47,913 nucleotides of DNA from Coprinopsis marcescibilis (lineage: Eukaryota; Basidiomycota; Agaricomycetes; Agaricales; Psathyrellaceae): contig ML210362.1 of the NCBI GenBank assembly GCA_004369085.1, positions 1 through 47,913 on the forward strand, in the 5' to 3' direction. Under the pieces are notes generated by a model, which was not told the DNA's origin, made no database searches, and was given only the letters and a program-made list of their open reading frames with translations. The stretch's first letter is position 1; the number at the start of each line of letters is the position of its first letter. The position numbers and the translations under genes are program-made. This document shows, piece after piece, positions 23,351 to 32,664 of this stretch.

Positions 23351-24227
23351 TCACTCCTTGACACCTTTTGCAATGAACAATTCGTTGTCTCCTTCATGCT
23401 CCGGGACTCTAGCGTAACTCTCAAACTTCAACCCGGCGTCTTCGTACATCGCCTTCATATCCTGCTCCGTGAACCCATAATGCGACAAAACATGCTTGTG
23501 ACTATCCGGAATGCGGGCCTTTGCGTCAGCTCCGTTTTCAAGATAGTTTGCGACAGTGATCAAGGTTCCTTTCGGCTTGAGGAACGTTGCGAGAAGGTTG
23601 GTGACCGAAGAGGGTGAATCGAGGTGGTGGTATACCGAAGCCGACTGTTAGCGTCGAGTATTAGTGGATACAAAGATAGTGAGTTATGGCTGGGCTTGGT
23701 GACGTACGAAGATGAGTTCGAACTTTTGAGTTCCGAGAACACTTTGGTCTGCTTCGAGGTTGGTGGTGATGGCTTTCACTCTGTCGGACAGACCTGCTTC
23801 CTCGAAAGTCTCGTTGAACCATTTGACAGCGGCATCGCTGATATCCACACCTAATATACTCTTTACGTGTGGATATAGTTCTTTACAAACGATACCTGAA
23901 TAAAACATAGTCGATATAGTGTTATTCAAAGTTGGAATTGGCCATCAGTGAAATATACATACCGTTACCACAGCCAAATTCAAGGACTGTGGTGCTATCT
24001 TTGTCCAGTTCTACGGCTTTGGTGATGGCAAGAGCGGTTCTTATATGACATAAACTCGACTATAGCTCACGCTAGACGCTTTGTACATACCGTGCACCAC
24101 GTTCCTTAGCAAAAGGATACGTGTCGAACATTTGAATATTGTTGTTATAATAGTCCTTCGTTGCCTTCAAAAAGCTGCCCTCAGCTGAAACTTGAGAGTT
24201 CACTTTTGTGCTGATAGGCTCAGACAT
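23351..24227 (-). CDS. SAM-dependent class I methyltransferase MT2
   Basis: Exons 24227-24091, 24039-23963, 23895-23708 and 23644-23351 join to 232 codons without conflict. Motif I is VLEFGCGNG at about 64-72, followed by GVDIS, ITTNLEADQSV, QKFELIF and the YHHLDSP / ELFIAKGV ending shared with MT1. Exons 2 and 3 have the same lengths as in MT1, so this is a paralogue about 13 kb away on the same strand. It lacks the His-rich N-terminal extension of MT1 and is about 30 residues shorter. The acceptor of intron 1 (ATAAG|A) is less pyrimidine-rich than usual. Substrate unknown. The sequence looks intact. Confidence 0.87.
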
Positions 24228-24847
24228 TGAGAGTTTGAGTTTAAGCGTTGAGCGTGTAAGAAAATGACGGTAAGCTTGGAAAGGAAGTCGGTAGTAGAGG
24301 GTTGCTGCTGCTACTCTCAGCATTTCGATAGGCTTAAGTACAGCCCAACGCATGAAGATAGTTCAACTTAGGCTAGCGTACCCTAAAAGTGCTCGGGATG
24401 AAGTGGCCATGATGAGATTACAAATCAAGTACATGGTCGCGTTGGCGGTGACTGATGCGAACGGTGACGGCGAGCGATAGGCTTGAGAAAGACTAGGAGG
24501 GTTCTCTGATTCGGCTCTGAAGAGCTGCTGCGGTCTGTCAAGCGTGACCATCACATCTCAGCCCTGAGGCAGTGTCACTTACCATAACGAAAGGACCTCA
24601 CCGACAGACTTTGTAAGCAGCCGAAGCCCAGGCCTGTGTTAGCTAGGACTGAGTTCTCAATTTTTGGTGCCGTGAGTCCAGTCGCGAAGCCTTCTCAAAC
24701 AGTTAACGGCAGAATTACCATAACTGTGACTGCGGAGAGGTCTCATCGATTCAATATGCTGCCTTTGCGGATGTGCGATTCGCCGAGAACGCCTTGGAAC
24801 ATCACGCCCCAGCTCAACTCGGATGTGGGGATGTTTCAGATTGCATA
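24228..24847. other. Intergenic, promoter of MT2
   Basis: Upstream region of MT2 and 3' flank of the next minus-strand gene. Short frames at 24363-24554 and 24636-24905 have no supporting features. Nothing else is seen. Confidence 0.4.
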
Positions 24848-25597
24848 TCAATGCGGAACAACACGTTCAGAGACCGGGATACCGAGCTCATCACAAAACT
24901 GGTGAAAGTACGGAGAATGGCGCGGCGTCATCTGATCCTGCGTTTGAGGGGTAGATAGCTGCTCTTCGCGCATTATGAGGAACATGACGAGGTCTCGGTA
25001 TTTGGGTGTAGTGAAGAGCTCCTCGTCGGTGAGTGCCAGTGGGGCAGTTACGATCTTGTTGGAGGCCTTGCGAGATGTGGCGTCGAATCCCGGATGCTCT
25101 ATCGGTGCGCACTGGACAGTTGTTTCGTGGTGAGTAGCCATTGCATGGAGATTGAGGCAAGGTCTTACCTCTTGGTAAAAACAACCCAAGTTCCGATAAT
25201 CTTGGTATCCGTCGTCGAGGCTATATCCAGAGACAGGATGGTTGAAGTGGTGGGGCTTGAGTGGGTGCAATGGTGCGTTATCCCAGGTGAGGCGCTCCAG
25301 AGCGTACACAACGGTGTCCTTCACGAGCTCGAGGGCTTCTGTCCCTGAAAGGGGCCGTAGTCGCGCATCGCGGGAGCTGAGATATCCGCGAGAGAGAAAT
25401 GGATGTCTAAGACTCTCTCGAGTCGGCCGAGAAGATGTTGAAGGCATATTCGGCGAGTTTGCGACTTGAGTCCTGATTGCTGGTTCGACGAGTAGCTGTT
25501 TACTAGGTATATGGAACGGTCGATACTCGAACGAAAGGTATTTAAAACCATTGTAGATGGCCCATGCACAGAGAAAAGTCACAGATACTATGACCAT
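24848..25597 (-). CDS. Hypothetical protein with N-terminal membrane anchor
   Basis: An ATG at 25597 opens a frame of 249 codons. The first 20 residues (VIVSVTFLCAWAIYNGF) form a signal anchor or signal peptide, and the rest is soluble and polar. Inside it, 25114-25170 has every mark of a 57-nt intron (GTAAGA...GTCCAG, multiple of three), so the true product is probably 230 residues, reading CFYQE|CAPIEHPGF. I recognise no domain. A motif like LTDEELFTTPKYRDLVMFL near the C-terminus looks helical. It is divergent from the secreted-protein copy C, with starts about 330 bp apart. Confidence 0.6.
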   Translation of the reverse strand: MVIVSVTFLCAWAIYNGFKYLSFEYRPFHIPSKQLLVEPAIRTQVANSPNMPSTSSRPTRESLRHPFLSRGYLSSRDARLRPLSGTEALELVKDTVVYALERLTWDNAPLHPLKPHHFNHPVSGYSLDDGYQDYRNLGCFYQEVRPCLNLHAMATHHETTVQCAPIEHPGFDATSRKASNKIVTAPLALTDEELFTTPKYRDLVMFLIMREEQLSTPQTQDQMTPRHSPYFHQFCDELGIPVSERVVPH

Positions 25598-25930
25598 TGC
25601 TTAGAAAAGCAGAAAAGAAACAACAGGGATGATGATCGACGCAGTGTCCCGGAGGTCCTAAGCAACCTGTACAGGCCAACTTGGGTCGCCGGTAGACGCA
25701 CACGGACCATGTGCGTGACGTTTCAATTGAGTCCGGCCTAGATTCAATGTGAACACTTGGGTTTCGCGGAAGAATGTCGAATCAGAAGAAGACAGGGACT
25801 ACAATTTATGTGCCTTCACAGTACATCGATGTGTCAGTCTTAGCCGCATATAAACTCCGTGGACACTGGACATTTTAAGAAGAGCTCAGATTGATTTATC
25901 TCCCTCACCCAATCAAGCAGGTCCTGGAAG
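25598..25930. promoter_or_regulatory. Divergent promoter region
   Basis: Lies between the hypothetical gene (minus) and pseudogene C (plus). From about 25750 it aligns with the upstream regions of D (28020 on) and F (31272 on), including GTGAACACTTG-GTTTCGCGGAAGAATGTCG. Confidence 0.6.
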
Positions 25931-26598
25931 ATGTTGTCATCACTCACGTCTCTCCCTCTCTCGGTGCTCGCCACAGCTAATCCTACTCCGGTACTAGCAC
26001 AAGCACCGAGCCTCATAACTGCTGCTCCAATCCAAGTGAATACCGCAAGTGTTCATGTGGTCAGTGCAACGAATCAGCTTGCCCACCAGACGCGACTCTG
26101 TCCTACACCACCGAGAGGTTATGTCTTTGCCGGTGCAGTGCGACCACCGCTCTTAGCTCATCCACAGCGGCACAATGCCAAGGGACCTCAATCACCTGCC
26201 CCCCGGTCGTCTGTCCAACCTTCTACGAGCCAAGCACCCAGTGTCGCTGTCTCGGCTGCTTCCACACCTCCGCCAGCGTAACCACATCCACTCTTCCCCC
26301 GGGATGCGCGACAGTTCGCCACTGTTCACAGTCCATCTGTCCAATCGAGCAAGCTCATTCGTATCACAGCTTCCCGCAACTGTGCACCTGTGCGTGTAGA
26401 GCAACGAACAGTCCGAAGCCACCCACCACGGGCTGTACTTACTATGGGGAATGCTGCGACAGCGTGTGTCTACCTGGCTCGACACATATGCACGCGCCGG
26501 ATTATACTTGCTTGTGCATTGGATGCGGACCAACGGAGGCTAAGATCGGTCCAGGGGTAGCTACCGCGATTGCTACCACGACAAACGCCGCGCAGTAG
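25931..26598 (+). pseudogene. Cys-rich secreted protein copy C, frameshifted
   Basis: Homologous to D and F through all four cysteine modules to the stop at 26596-26598, but broken. The ATG used by D is lost (GGTCCTGGAAG replaces ACTATGTACTGG), part of the signal peptide is deleted, and one T is missing near 26056. The reading frame after the PSLIT segment shifts there. Downstream the modules are recognisable in the second frame (CGQCNESACPPD, CRCLGC, ICPIEQAHSY), with extra changes such as CGATN to CRATN and a shortened WDPS. The upstream region is also homologous to that of D and F. A decayed tandem copy rather than a sequencing error, given several independent lesions. Confidence 0.8.
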
Positions 26599-27015
26599 CC
26601 CATCGATACGCCTGTCAGGGGATGCAGTTTTTCATAGGCTATTTACCTATTCCTTATTGATCAATGCCTGCACTGATATGACACTCTAGTTTCATCTCCG
26701 GTAGAGAGTGTCTATACATTTTGCCCTTTGTTTTGATGAGTTCGCACCTGATACCCCAATCTGACCCCAAAAGTTTAACTTTGGGAGCTGCATCGAAGTG
26801 AGCGGCGGTTTTCGAAAACAAGTGAGACAGACCGAATAGGCGAGATACTATATGTAAGTCTCCTTAAAGTGTGGAAATAAATCCAAGCAGGTTATTATGC
26901 TACCAGCCTACGACTATGAAGAAACTGAGAGGCCGAACAAGGCAAATCATCTATGACTCGATGGGCATTTCGCTCTCTACGTTCTGTTTCAGTGTTTGCC
27001 AGCATGCGTTATATA
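26599..27015. other. Intergenic left of the TIR element
   Basis: 3' flank of pseudogene C. The last bases (26991-27015) match the sequence before the empty site at 31179-31201. No gene is seen. Confidence 0.5.
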
Positions 27016-27944
27016 CAGTCATGGACCGGCCAATGGGACACGATCACGTTACGAGACAGCTCACATCAATTTCATCCTCCCTCCTCGCGATCTTTGACGA
27101 TTGGGGTGAAATAACTTGCTTTATGTCGGTTTGCATCTGTAGATGGCGTTCATAAATATATTTAGCAGTATTAAGCATCCTACTTACTCAAAATCACCGT
27201 TCCCTGTGCTTTCTTGCCTAAAATCCGTGATTTTGAGTGTGTTTTCAAATTTATTTGCCATCTACCTATTGAAACAGAGACATTGTGTGTAGGAAAAGCT
27301 ATGTGATTGAAAGGTACAGTCGTGAACTGATTTAAAATGGAGCTTTTGAGGATATAAACCCTGTATGTCCAGATTTTTGGCCCGATTCCATTGTTAACAT
27401 GAAATCAAAAGAAGCTACCCCTCAATGACACGCCTATTGAGATGGAACTTGCTTGTATTTTGGGAATTTCCACACATAAACATACCCTCTGAGACTGTAA
27501 AAGGCTTAGCAGCCCACCTGGTCCTCGCTTTATAGACTAATTACCCATCATGATAGATAAAGTAAAGTGGTGTGTTTGTGGTAACTTATGACATTCCATC
27601 CACCATTCAGAACCAGATTTTGAGCAGCTTTGGCTCTGGAAAACATCTCTATGTACTCGCTGGATAAGACTACACTTAAGCTCATCATTATATCTAGCCA
27701 AAGTGAATGTTTAATGGGTATGAAATGGGACTGTCTCGTTGGGTGATCCTCGCTAAAAATAGACACTCCATCAAACTTTCGCATTTTCTACACGAAAAAG
27801 CTAATACCCACTGTTTAACACTATGAAATGTAAATTTGAGACACTATACTACTGCATACACCAAAAGGTTTGAGCAAATTCGAAGCAGATGCAGAGGAAA
27901 TAGAGTTTCGGCATTTTCCCGTCTCGTTTGATGGTCCATGACTG
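27016..27944. mobile_element. 929-bp non-autonomous TIR element (Tc1/mariner-like)
   Basis: The ends are perfect 12-bp inverted repeats, CAGTCATGGACC at 27016 and GGTCCATGACTG at 27933-27944, with weaker similarity for another 15 bp. A TA dinucleotide flanks each side (27014-27015 and 27945-27946), as expected for the Tc1/mariner superfamily. The interior is AT-rich, with no transposase-like frame. It has a 12-bp internal inverted repeat (27186-27197 with 27227-27238). A paralogous site at 31179-31215 lacks the element: removing it plus one TA gives a 17-nt junction matching there at 14 positions. The element therefore inserted upstream of D after or during the array duplication. Confidence 0.85.
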
Positions 27945-28221
27945 TAACGAAGGCGCGCTCGGACCAGCCCTATTAGTGGTCGGCAGTTCGACTCCGTCGT
28001 GTGACATTTCTTTTGAGCCTGTGAACACTTGTGTTTCGCGGAAGAATGTCGAGTGAAAGGAAGTCAAAGATTCTATAGTTTACCTTCGTGCGCAGCATAT
28101 CCGAAGACCTGTCAATCTCGGCCAAAAAAAACCCCCGTGAATAACCAAATTGAATAAAAGGCTCTGGCAAAGAGCTCAAATTGAAATTGAATTATTGCCC
28201 TTGCCCAGCCGAGATTCAACT
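27945..28221 (+). promoter_or_regulatory. Promoter region of D, duplicated at F
   Basis: Strongly similar to 31202-31465 upstream of F. Shared blocks include GAACACTTGTGTTTCGCGG, CATATCCGAAGACCTGTCAAT, GTGAATAACCAAATTGAATA and a TATA-like GAATAAAAG about 65-75 bp before the start. Confidence 0.7.
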
Positions 28222-28932
28222 ATGTACTGGAATCTCTTATCATCACTTGCTTTTCTGTTTCTTCCTCTCTCGGTGCATGCCATAGTACCAACAGGAACAC
28301 CCGATCCTACGGCGGTAATAACACAAGCACCGAGTCTCATAACTGCTGCTCCGTTCCAAGCGAACACCGCAACTGTTTCATGTGGTCCGTGCAGCCAATC
28401 AGTCTGCCCGCAAGATGCGACGCTGTCCTACACCACCGAGACGTCGTGTCTTTGTCGATGCAGTGCGACAACCGGTCTTAGCTCATCCACAGTGGCGCAG
28501 TGCCAAGGCACTCCTATCCCCTGCCCACCAGTCCTCTGTCCAACCGGTTCTGGATATGTCTACGAACCAAGCACCCAGTGTCGCTGCCTCGGCTGTTTCC
28601 ACACCTCCGCCAGCGTAACCACCTCCACTCTTCCCCCGGGATGCGCGAGGGTGTTCCCTTGTTCACAGTCCATCTGTCCCATCGGCCAAGCTCATTCCTA
28701 CTACAGCTTCCCGCAACTGTGCACCTGTGCGTGTGGAGCTACGAATAGCCCGAAGCCACCCACCGCGGGCTGTACGCAATCTGGGGACTGCTGGGACCCT
28801 AGCGTATGTCCACCTGGCTCAACGCACTTCTACGCCCCGCATAATATATGTTGGTGTGATGGATGCGGGCCAACGGCTGGCGCTATCGGGTCAGGGCCGG
28901 CTACCGCGATTGCAACCACGACATACCCGTAA
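28222..28932 (+). CDS. Cys-rich secreted protein D, four six-Cys modules
   Basis: Intronless, 236 residues. I chose the ATG at 28222 because it directly precedes the signal peptide (residues 1-20, SLAFLFLPLSVHA) and aligns with F. The conserved APSLITAAP segment is at 36-44. The six-cysteine modules lie at 54-80, 94-125, 141-171 and 184-215, each with a CP-x-G or similar turn (CPQD, CPTG, CPIG, CPPG) and ending C-x-C-x(1,2)-C. Linkers are Ser/Thr/Pro-rich and the tail is Thr-rich (AIATTTYP). Presumed secreted. Closest relative is F, then C and A. Upstream sits the TIR element, about 280 bp away. Function unknown. Confidence 0.87.
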   Translation: MYWNLLSSLAFLFLPLSVHAIVPTGTPDPTAVITQAPSLITAAPFQANTATVSCGPCSQSVCPQDATLSYTTETSCLCRCSATTGLSSSTVAQCQGTPIPCPPVLCPTGSGYVYEPSTQCRCLGCFHTSASVTTSTLPPGCARVFPCSQSICPIGQAHSYYSFPQLCTCACGATNSPKPPTAGCTQSGDCWDPSVCPPGSTHFYAPHNICWCDGCGPTAGAIGSGPATAIATTTYP

Positions 28933-29339
28933 CTTGCGCGGAATGGAATGCTTCTAGTCGAGACATGTGTTGCTGTCGGAGACGGACATATACTTTTAAA
29001 TAGGACCCATGGACTATGGCCACTTAGCGACTAACTACCACTGTACTCATATCTCTATCACTTCATTCCTCAACGGAGAGTACTTGTAAAATCCCGCCGC
29101 GTTACAAATCTTGGCGAGAACTGATAATTATGAGCAGAAAGGATCATGCAGGTCCTCGTATGAAACGATGTACGCTACGTACCGTGTTTAGCCTACAAAA
29201 TATATAGCTCGGATGATCATGGTCCGGCTCGACGATAATGTCGACAGACTGAATCATCTCACCAACGTCAAGAAAGCCAATCATACAATTATCTATGGAC
29301 AGTATGTACTCTTAAACATCAGCGAGTGTGACCACGACC
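28933..29339. other. Spacer between D and the inverted duplication
   Basis: 3' flank of D; its first 20 bases resemble the 3' flank of F. A block at about 29246-29296 (CATCTCACCAACGTCAAGAAAGCC...) weakly resembles 33550-33600. No gene is seen. Confidence 0.45.
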
Positions 29340-30569
29340 GCCCCCTCTGGTACCGTATGCCACACATACTATCTACAGCAGGAATAATCGAACAGAAGGT
29401 TAAGCCTCACAACAGGTCCTCGTCCTGATCGAAAATGTCCAATATATTTAACGTCTGCAGAGAACCTTGTTAGTATACGACAAGAAATTTGGTAGAAGAG
29501 AACGTCGCTTCTCGATCAAAGGCATCGAATATGGTATCTCAATCAGATATGAGTTTGACTGGGAGCGTCGCCCATTCGTTCGTTCGTTCCTTTCTTCTTC
29601 AAATCACTCCGCAGCTCGAAGCGCACACAATCCGGAGAGCAGCTGTTCTTCGATCAAACAGAAGGTAGACTTTCGAAGGCTCTTGTAGGGATCTTCAAAC
29701 ACCCGACAGTTACGATTAGCGAAGGTTACGGGCTCGTGAAAATATATTTAAACATAAGGTCTATTCGATTAATAGAGTCTGGCTCTACTGTGTGTAAAAG
29801 TGCCAGCCGTGAACATGGGTGTTCTGGTTTCCATCTGAAAGTTGTCTTCGTGTGTTGAGTTGTCAACAAGGACATGGCATGAAGATCTAACAGCTGAAGG
29901 TCGGCGGACCAATGTCGAGTAAATGGAAGGCTGAAGATTCTAACGAGTTCTCATCGCGGCTTGAGACGCCCTAAAAGAATGGGGTAGAACAAATTACACC
30001 CGATCGATACGACCAATAATTTGACCTCGCCTGAAGACTTTGCAATGCAGACAGCCCTGGTAGTACCACCTTCTCCCGCTACACCTATGGCTCTATTTTC
30101 TCCCAAACTCTCTCAGCCCCCAAAAAATCATACCAGTTAACTTAGTGTTACATACTACATGGTAATCAATAGCTGTGTGGCCAGTCGACATCTTGGCGGA
30201 TTGATCATTACAGTCCAATCTGTCACAGCTCTGCAAGGTCTAGAGTATATTTAATATGGAATCAGCGGTCAAATGTTGACTAAAAAGAAGATAGAAGTTC
30301 ACGAACGACCATTTCGCGGATTGAAATCCCCGCAGGAGGCTGACCGTGTACTGATGACACACATAATGTGGTATTTGGATACGAAAGTCTATCATACAGT
30401 AGTCAGGGTCTCTCAGTGCGACGGTCCGCCTCCCTTCAACCATGCTGCCATACGGCCTCATCTGCATGCTTCCCCTACTGCTCCTACCCATGGTCGCATG
30501 CGCGATTGCTCCCTTGGCCACAGCATCGGCCTCTTCCACCAGTGCACAGTCCCCTAGCATCATCACTGC
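29340..30569 (+). repeat. Inverted segmental duplication, right copy
   Basis: Matches the reverse complement of 1-1260. It covers about 1.1 kb of non-coding sequence plus the 5' end of E. The two copies differ by small indels: GGCAAGTTCCTGCACCTGAAG is only in the left copy, and an extra CGTT is only in the right near 29579-29590. The matching start of similarity at the 5' side and the gene at the 3' side indicate that a gene pair with its spacer was copied and inverted. Confidence 0.9.
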
Positions 30570-31150
30570 ACCCCCTAGTCAGCCTACGCGCACCTTCGAT
30601 TCTGTTTCCTGCACAACGTGCGCGAACACAGTCTGCCCCGCGGGGGAAACCCTGTCCTACACCACCCGGTCCACGTGCTATTGCAGCTGCTATGCATCTG
30701 GAATACCTCCTCCAACCAACACGAAATGCGAAGAATCCCCACCATGCCCTCCAGTCGGTTGTGCCTCCGGTTCATACATGGCATTCCCCGCCACCACTTC
30801 CTGTCGTTGCCTTGGGTGTTTCTACCCATCTGCAACTGTAACCACCACTACCCGCCTCGCTGGTTGCGGTACAGTCGATCGCTGCACCCACCATCTGCCC
30901 AATAGGCGAAGTCCACTCATTCTCTACCTACACCGGTATCTGCACATGTGCATGCGGCGCGACGGGTGAGCCGCACCCTACGACTGCAGGGTGCACGCAG
31001 ACTGACTTGTGTTGGAAGTGGTGTGAACCTGGATCCACGCTTTATAACGCTCAGCACAACGTCTTTGTGTGTAAAGGCTGTTCCCCGAGTTCTACTGGCC
31101 TCGGACCAGCACAAGCGCCAGAGACACCGGTCCCGACTGCTTTCGTGTAA
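30442..31150 (+). pseudogene. Cys-rich secreted protein copy E, frameshifted in module 3
   Basis: From ATG 30442 the frame encodes a signal peptide (LPLLLLPMVACA), the SPSIITAPP segment, and modules 1 and 2 intact (CTTCANTVCPAG..., ...CRCLGC). At 30886-30893 two bases are missing relative to A, so the frame leaves module 3 and stops at 30969. In the other frame modules 3 and 4 continue (ICPIGEVHSFSTY, CTCACGATG, CTQTDLCWKWCEPG) to a stop at 31148-31150. One lesion in otherwise clean coding sequence suggests recent loss or an assembly error. It is the closest relative of B. A truncated 175-residue product could still be made. Confidence 0.75.
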
Positions 31151-31178
31151 TCGGTTCCTCCATTGGAGTTGGAAACGT

Positions 31179-31215
31179 AGTGTTTGCCAGCATGCGTCGT
31201 AGAACGAAGGCGCGC
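31179..31215. other. Paralogous empty site of the TIR element
   Basis: AGTGTTTGCCAGCATGCGT followed by CGTAGAACGAAGGCGCG. The same 19 bases precede the element at 26991-27009 and the ACGAAGGCGCG block follows it at 27947. This is the uninterrupted form of the site and fixes the element's ends. Confidence 0.8.
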
Positions 31216-31465
31216 ACGGACCAGCCCTCGTGGTCGGCAGTTCGACTCCGTCGTGTGACATTTCTTTTGAGCCTGTGAACACTTGTGTTTCGCGGAAGAA
31301 TGTCGTGTAAAAGGAAGACAAAGATTATATAGTCTATCTTCGTGCACAGCATATCCGAAGACCTGTCAATCTTAGCCAAAATAGACCCCGTGAATAACCA
31401 AATTGAATAAAAGCGAAGAAGAGTTCAAATTCAATTATCTCCCTTTCCCAGTCAGAAAGTCGACT
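31216..31465 (+). promoter_or_regulatory. Promoter region of F
   Basis: Near-copy of 27960-28221 upstream of D, including the GAATAAAAG box about 60 bp before the start of F. Confidence 0.7.
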
Positions 31466-32164
31466 ATGGACTGGAAACTCTTGTCATCACTTGGGTTTCT
31501 GTTTCTTCCTCTCTTGGTGCACGCCATAGCTCCAACTGGAACAGCTTATCCTACGGCGGTACTGACACAAGCACCGAGTCTCATAACTGCTGCTCCGTTC
31601 CAAGCGAACACCGCAACTGTTTCATGTGGTCCGTGCAGCCAATCAGTCTGCCCGCACGACGCGACGCTGTCCTTCACCACCGAAACGTACTGTGTTTGTG
31701 AATGCGGCCCAACGACCTCATCCACAACACAATGTCAAGGCACTCCTATTCACTGCCCTCCAGTCCTCTGTCCAACCGGTTCGCGAAATATCTACGAGGC
31801 AAGCACCCACTGTCGCTGCCTTGGCTGCTTCCACACCTCCGCCAGCGTGACCACCTCCACTCTTCCCCCGGGATGCGCGAGAGTCTTCCATTGTTCGCAG
31901 TCCATCTGCCCCATCGGCCAAGCTCATTCATACTACGGCTTCCCGCAACTGTGCACATGTGCGTGTGGAGCAACGAATAGCCCAAAGCCGCCCACCGTGG
32001 GCTGTACGCAATATGCGGACTGCTGGGACCCTAGCGTATGCCCACCTGGCTCAACGCACTTCCACGCGCCGCATGATATTTGCTGGTGTAGCGGATGCGG
32101 GCCGACAGCAACTGCTATCGTACCAGGGCGGGCTACCGCGATTGCAACTACAACATACGCGTAG
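31466..32164 (+). CDS. Cys-rich secreted protein F, four six-Cys modules
   Basis: Intronless, 232 residues from the ATG at 31466 (aligned with D). Signal peptide 1-20 (SLGFLFLPLLVHA), APSLITAAP segment, then four six-cysteine modules as in D. The first linker is four residues shorter (CGPTTSSTTQ). Module turns are CPHD, CPTG, CPIG and CPPG. The Thr-rich tail reads AIATTTYA. By eye about 90% identical to D at the protein level, with changes concentrated in the first linker, so this is a recent tandem duplicate with its promoter. Presumed secreted; function unknown. Confidence 0.87.
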   Translation: MDWKLLSSLGFLFLPLLVHAIAPTGTAYPTAVLTQAPSLITAAPFQANTATVSCGPCSQSVCPHDATLSFTTETYCVCECGPTTSSTTQCQGTPIHCPPVLCPTGSRNIYEASTHCRCLGCFHTSASVTTSTLPPGCARVFHCSQSICPIGQAHSYYGFPQLCTCACGATNSPKPPTVGCTQYADCWDPSVCPPGSTHFHAPHDICWCSGCGPTATAIVPGRATAIATTTYA

Positions 32165-32664
32165 CTTCAACTTGCGCGTAATGGGATACCTCCCGTCGGT
32201 ATCCTTTTGCTGTCAGAGATGTAGCCCTCCACGGTCTATTTATTCCATTAGCAACTCAACACAGCCATTGTAGTACGCATGTTCCTCACATTGCTCACGC
32301 TTCCATCTTCGAGAAAGAGTATCCATGAATGTGGTTGTATGGTTATGAGCACGAACCTCGCAGCTTGAGGTCTATATATATGAAATAAACGTCATATTCC
32401 TGATCAAAACAGAGTTTCCATCGCCGTATTGACAAAGTATGCGTGCATCTGGTACGTCACTTGTCGAATTCTGTGATCATCGCACTGCGCGCAGCAAGGT
32501 TCAAGATTCTTTATTGGAGAAAGAAGACTGCAATACCATAAGCTTGCAGGATTGCCTGTATACAGGACTCAGCTACTTAAGTCGCACTGATACTCAGGCC
32601 TTCCTTGCATTCCCCAGCTTCTGCTCACCCTCTTCACGCGATATTTCAGACCCATCCATATACC
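32165..32664. other. Intergenic between F and the G-family fragment
   Basis: 3' flank of F, sharing an ACTTGCGCG-TAATGG block with D. No gene seen; a plus frame from 32439 runs into the G fragment but its start part matches nothing. Confidence 0.45.

Noticed and set aside
27947..28020. tRNA-like 3' half (GTCGGCAGTTCGACTCCGTC) upstream of D, also at 31216-31260 before F
   Set aside because: It resembles a T-arm, but one stem pair mismatches and no matching 5' acceptor strand or anticodon arm is present. At most a decayed tRNA-derived piece.
30968..31347. Minus-strand frames with SNCRPRG / VELPTTR-like phrases
   Set aside because: Opposite strand of copy E and the F promoter; repeated near D only because the DNA is duplicated.
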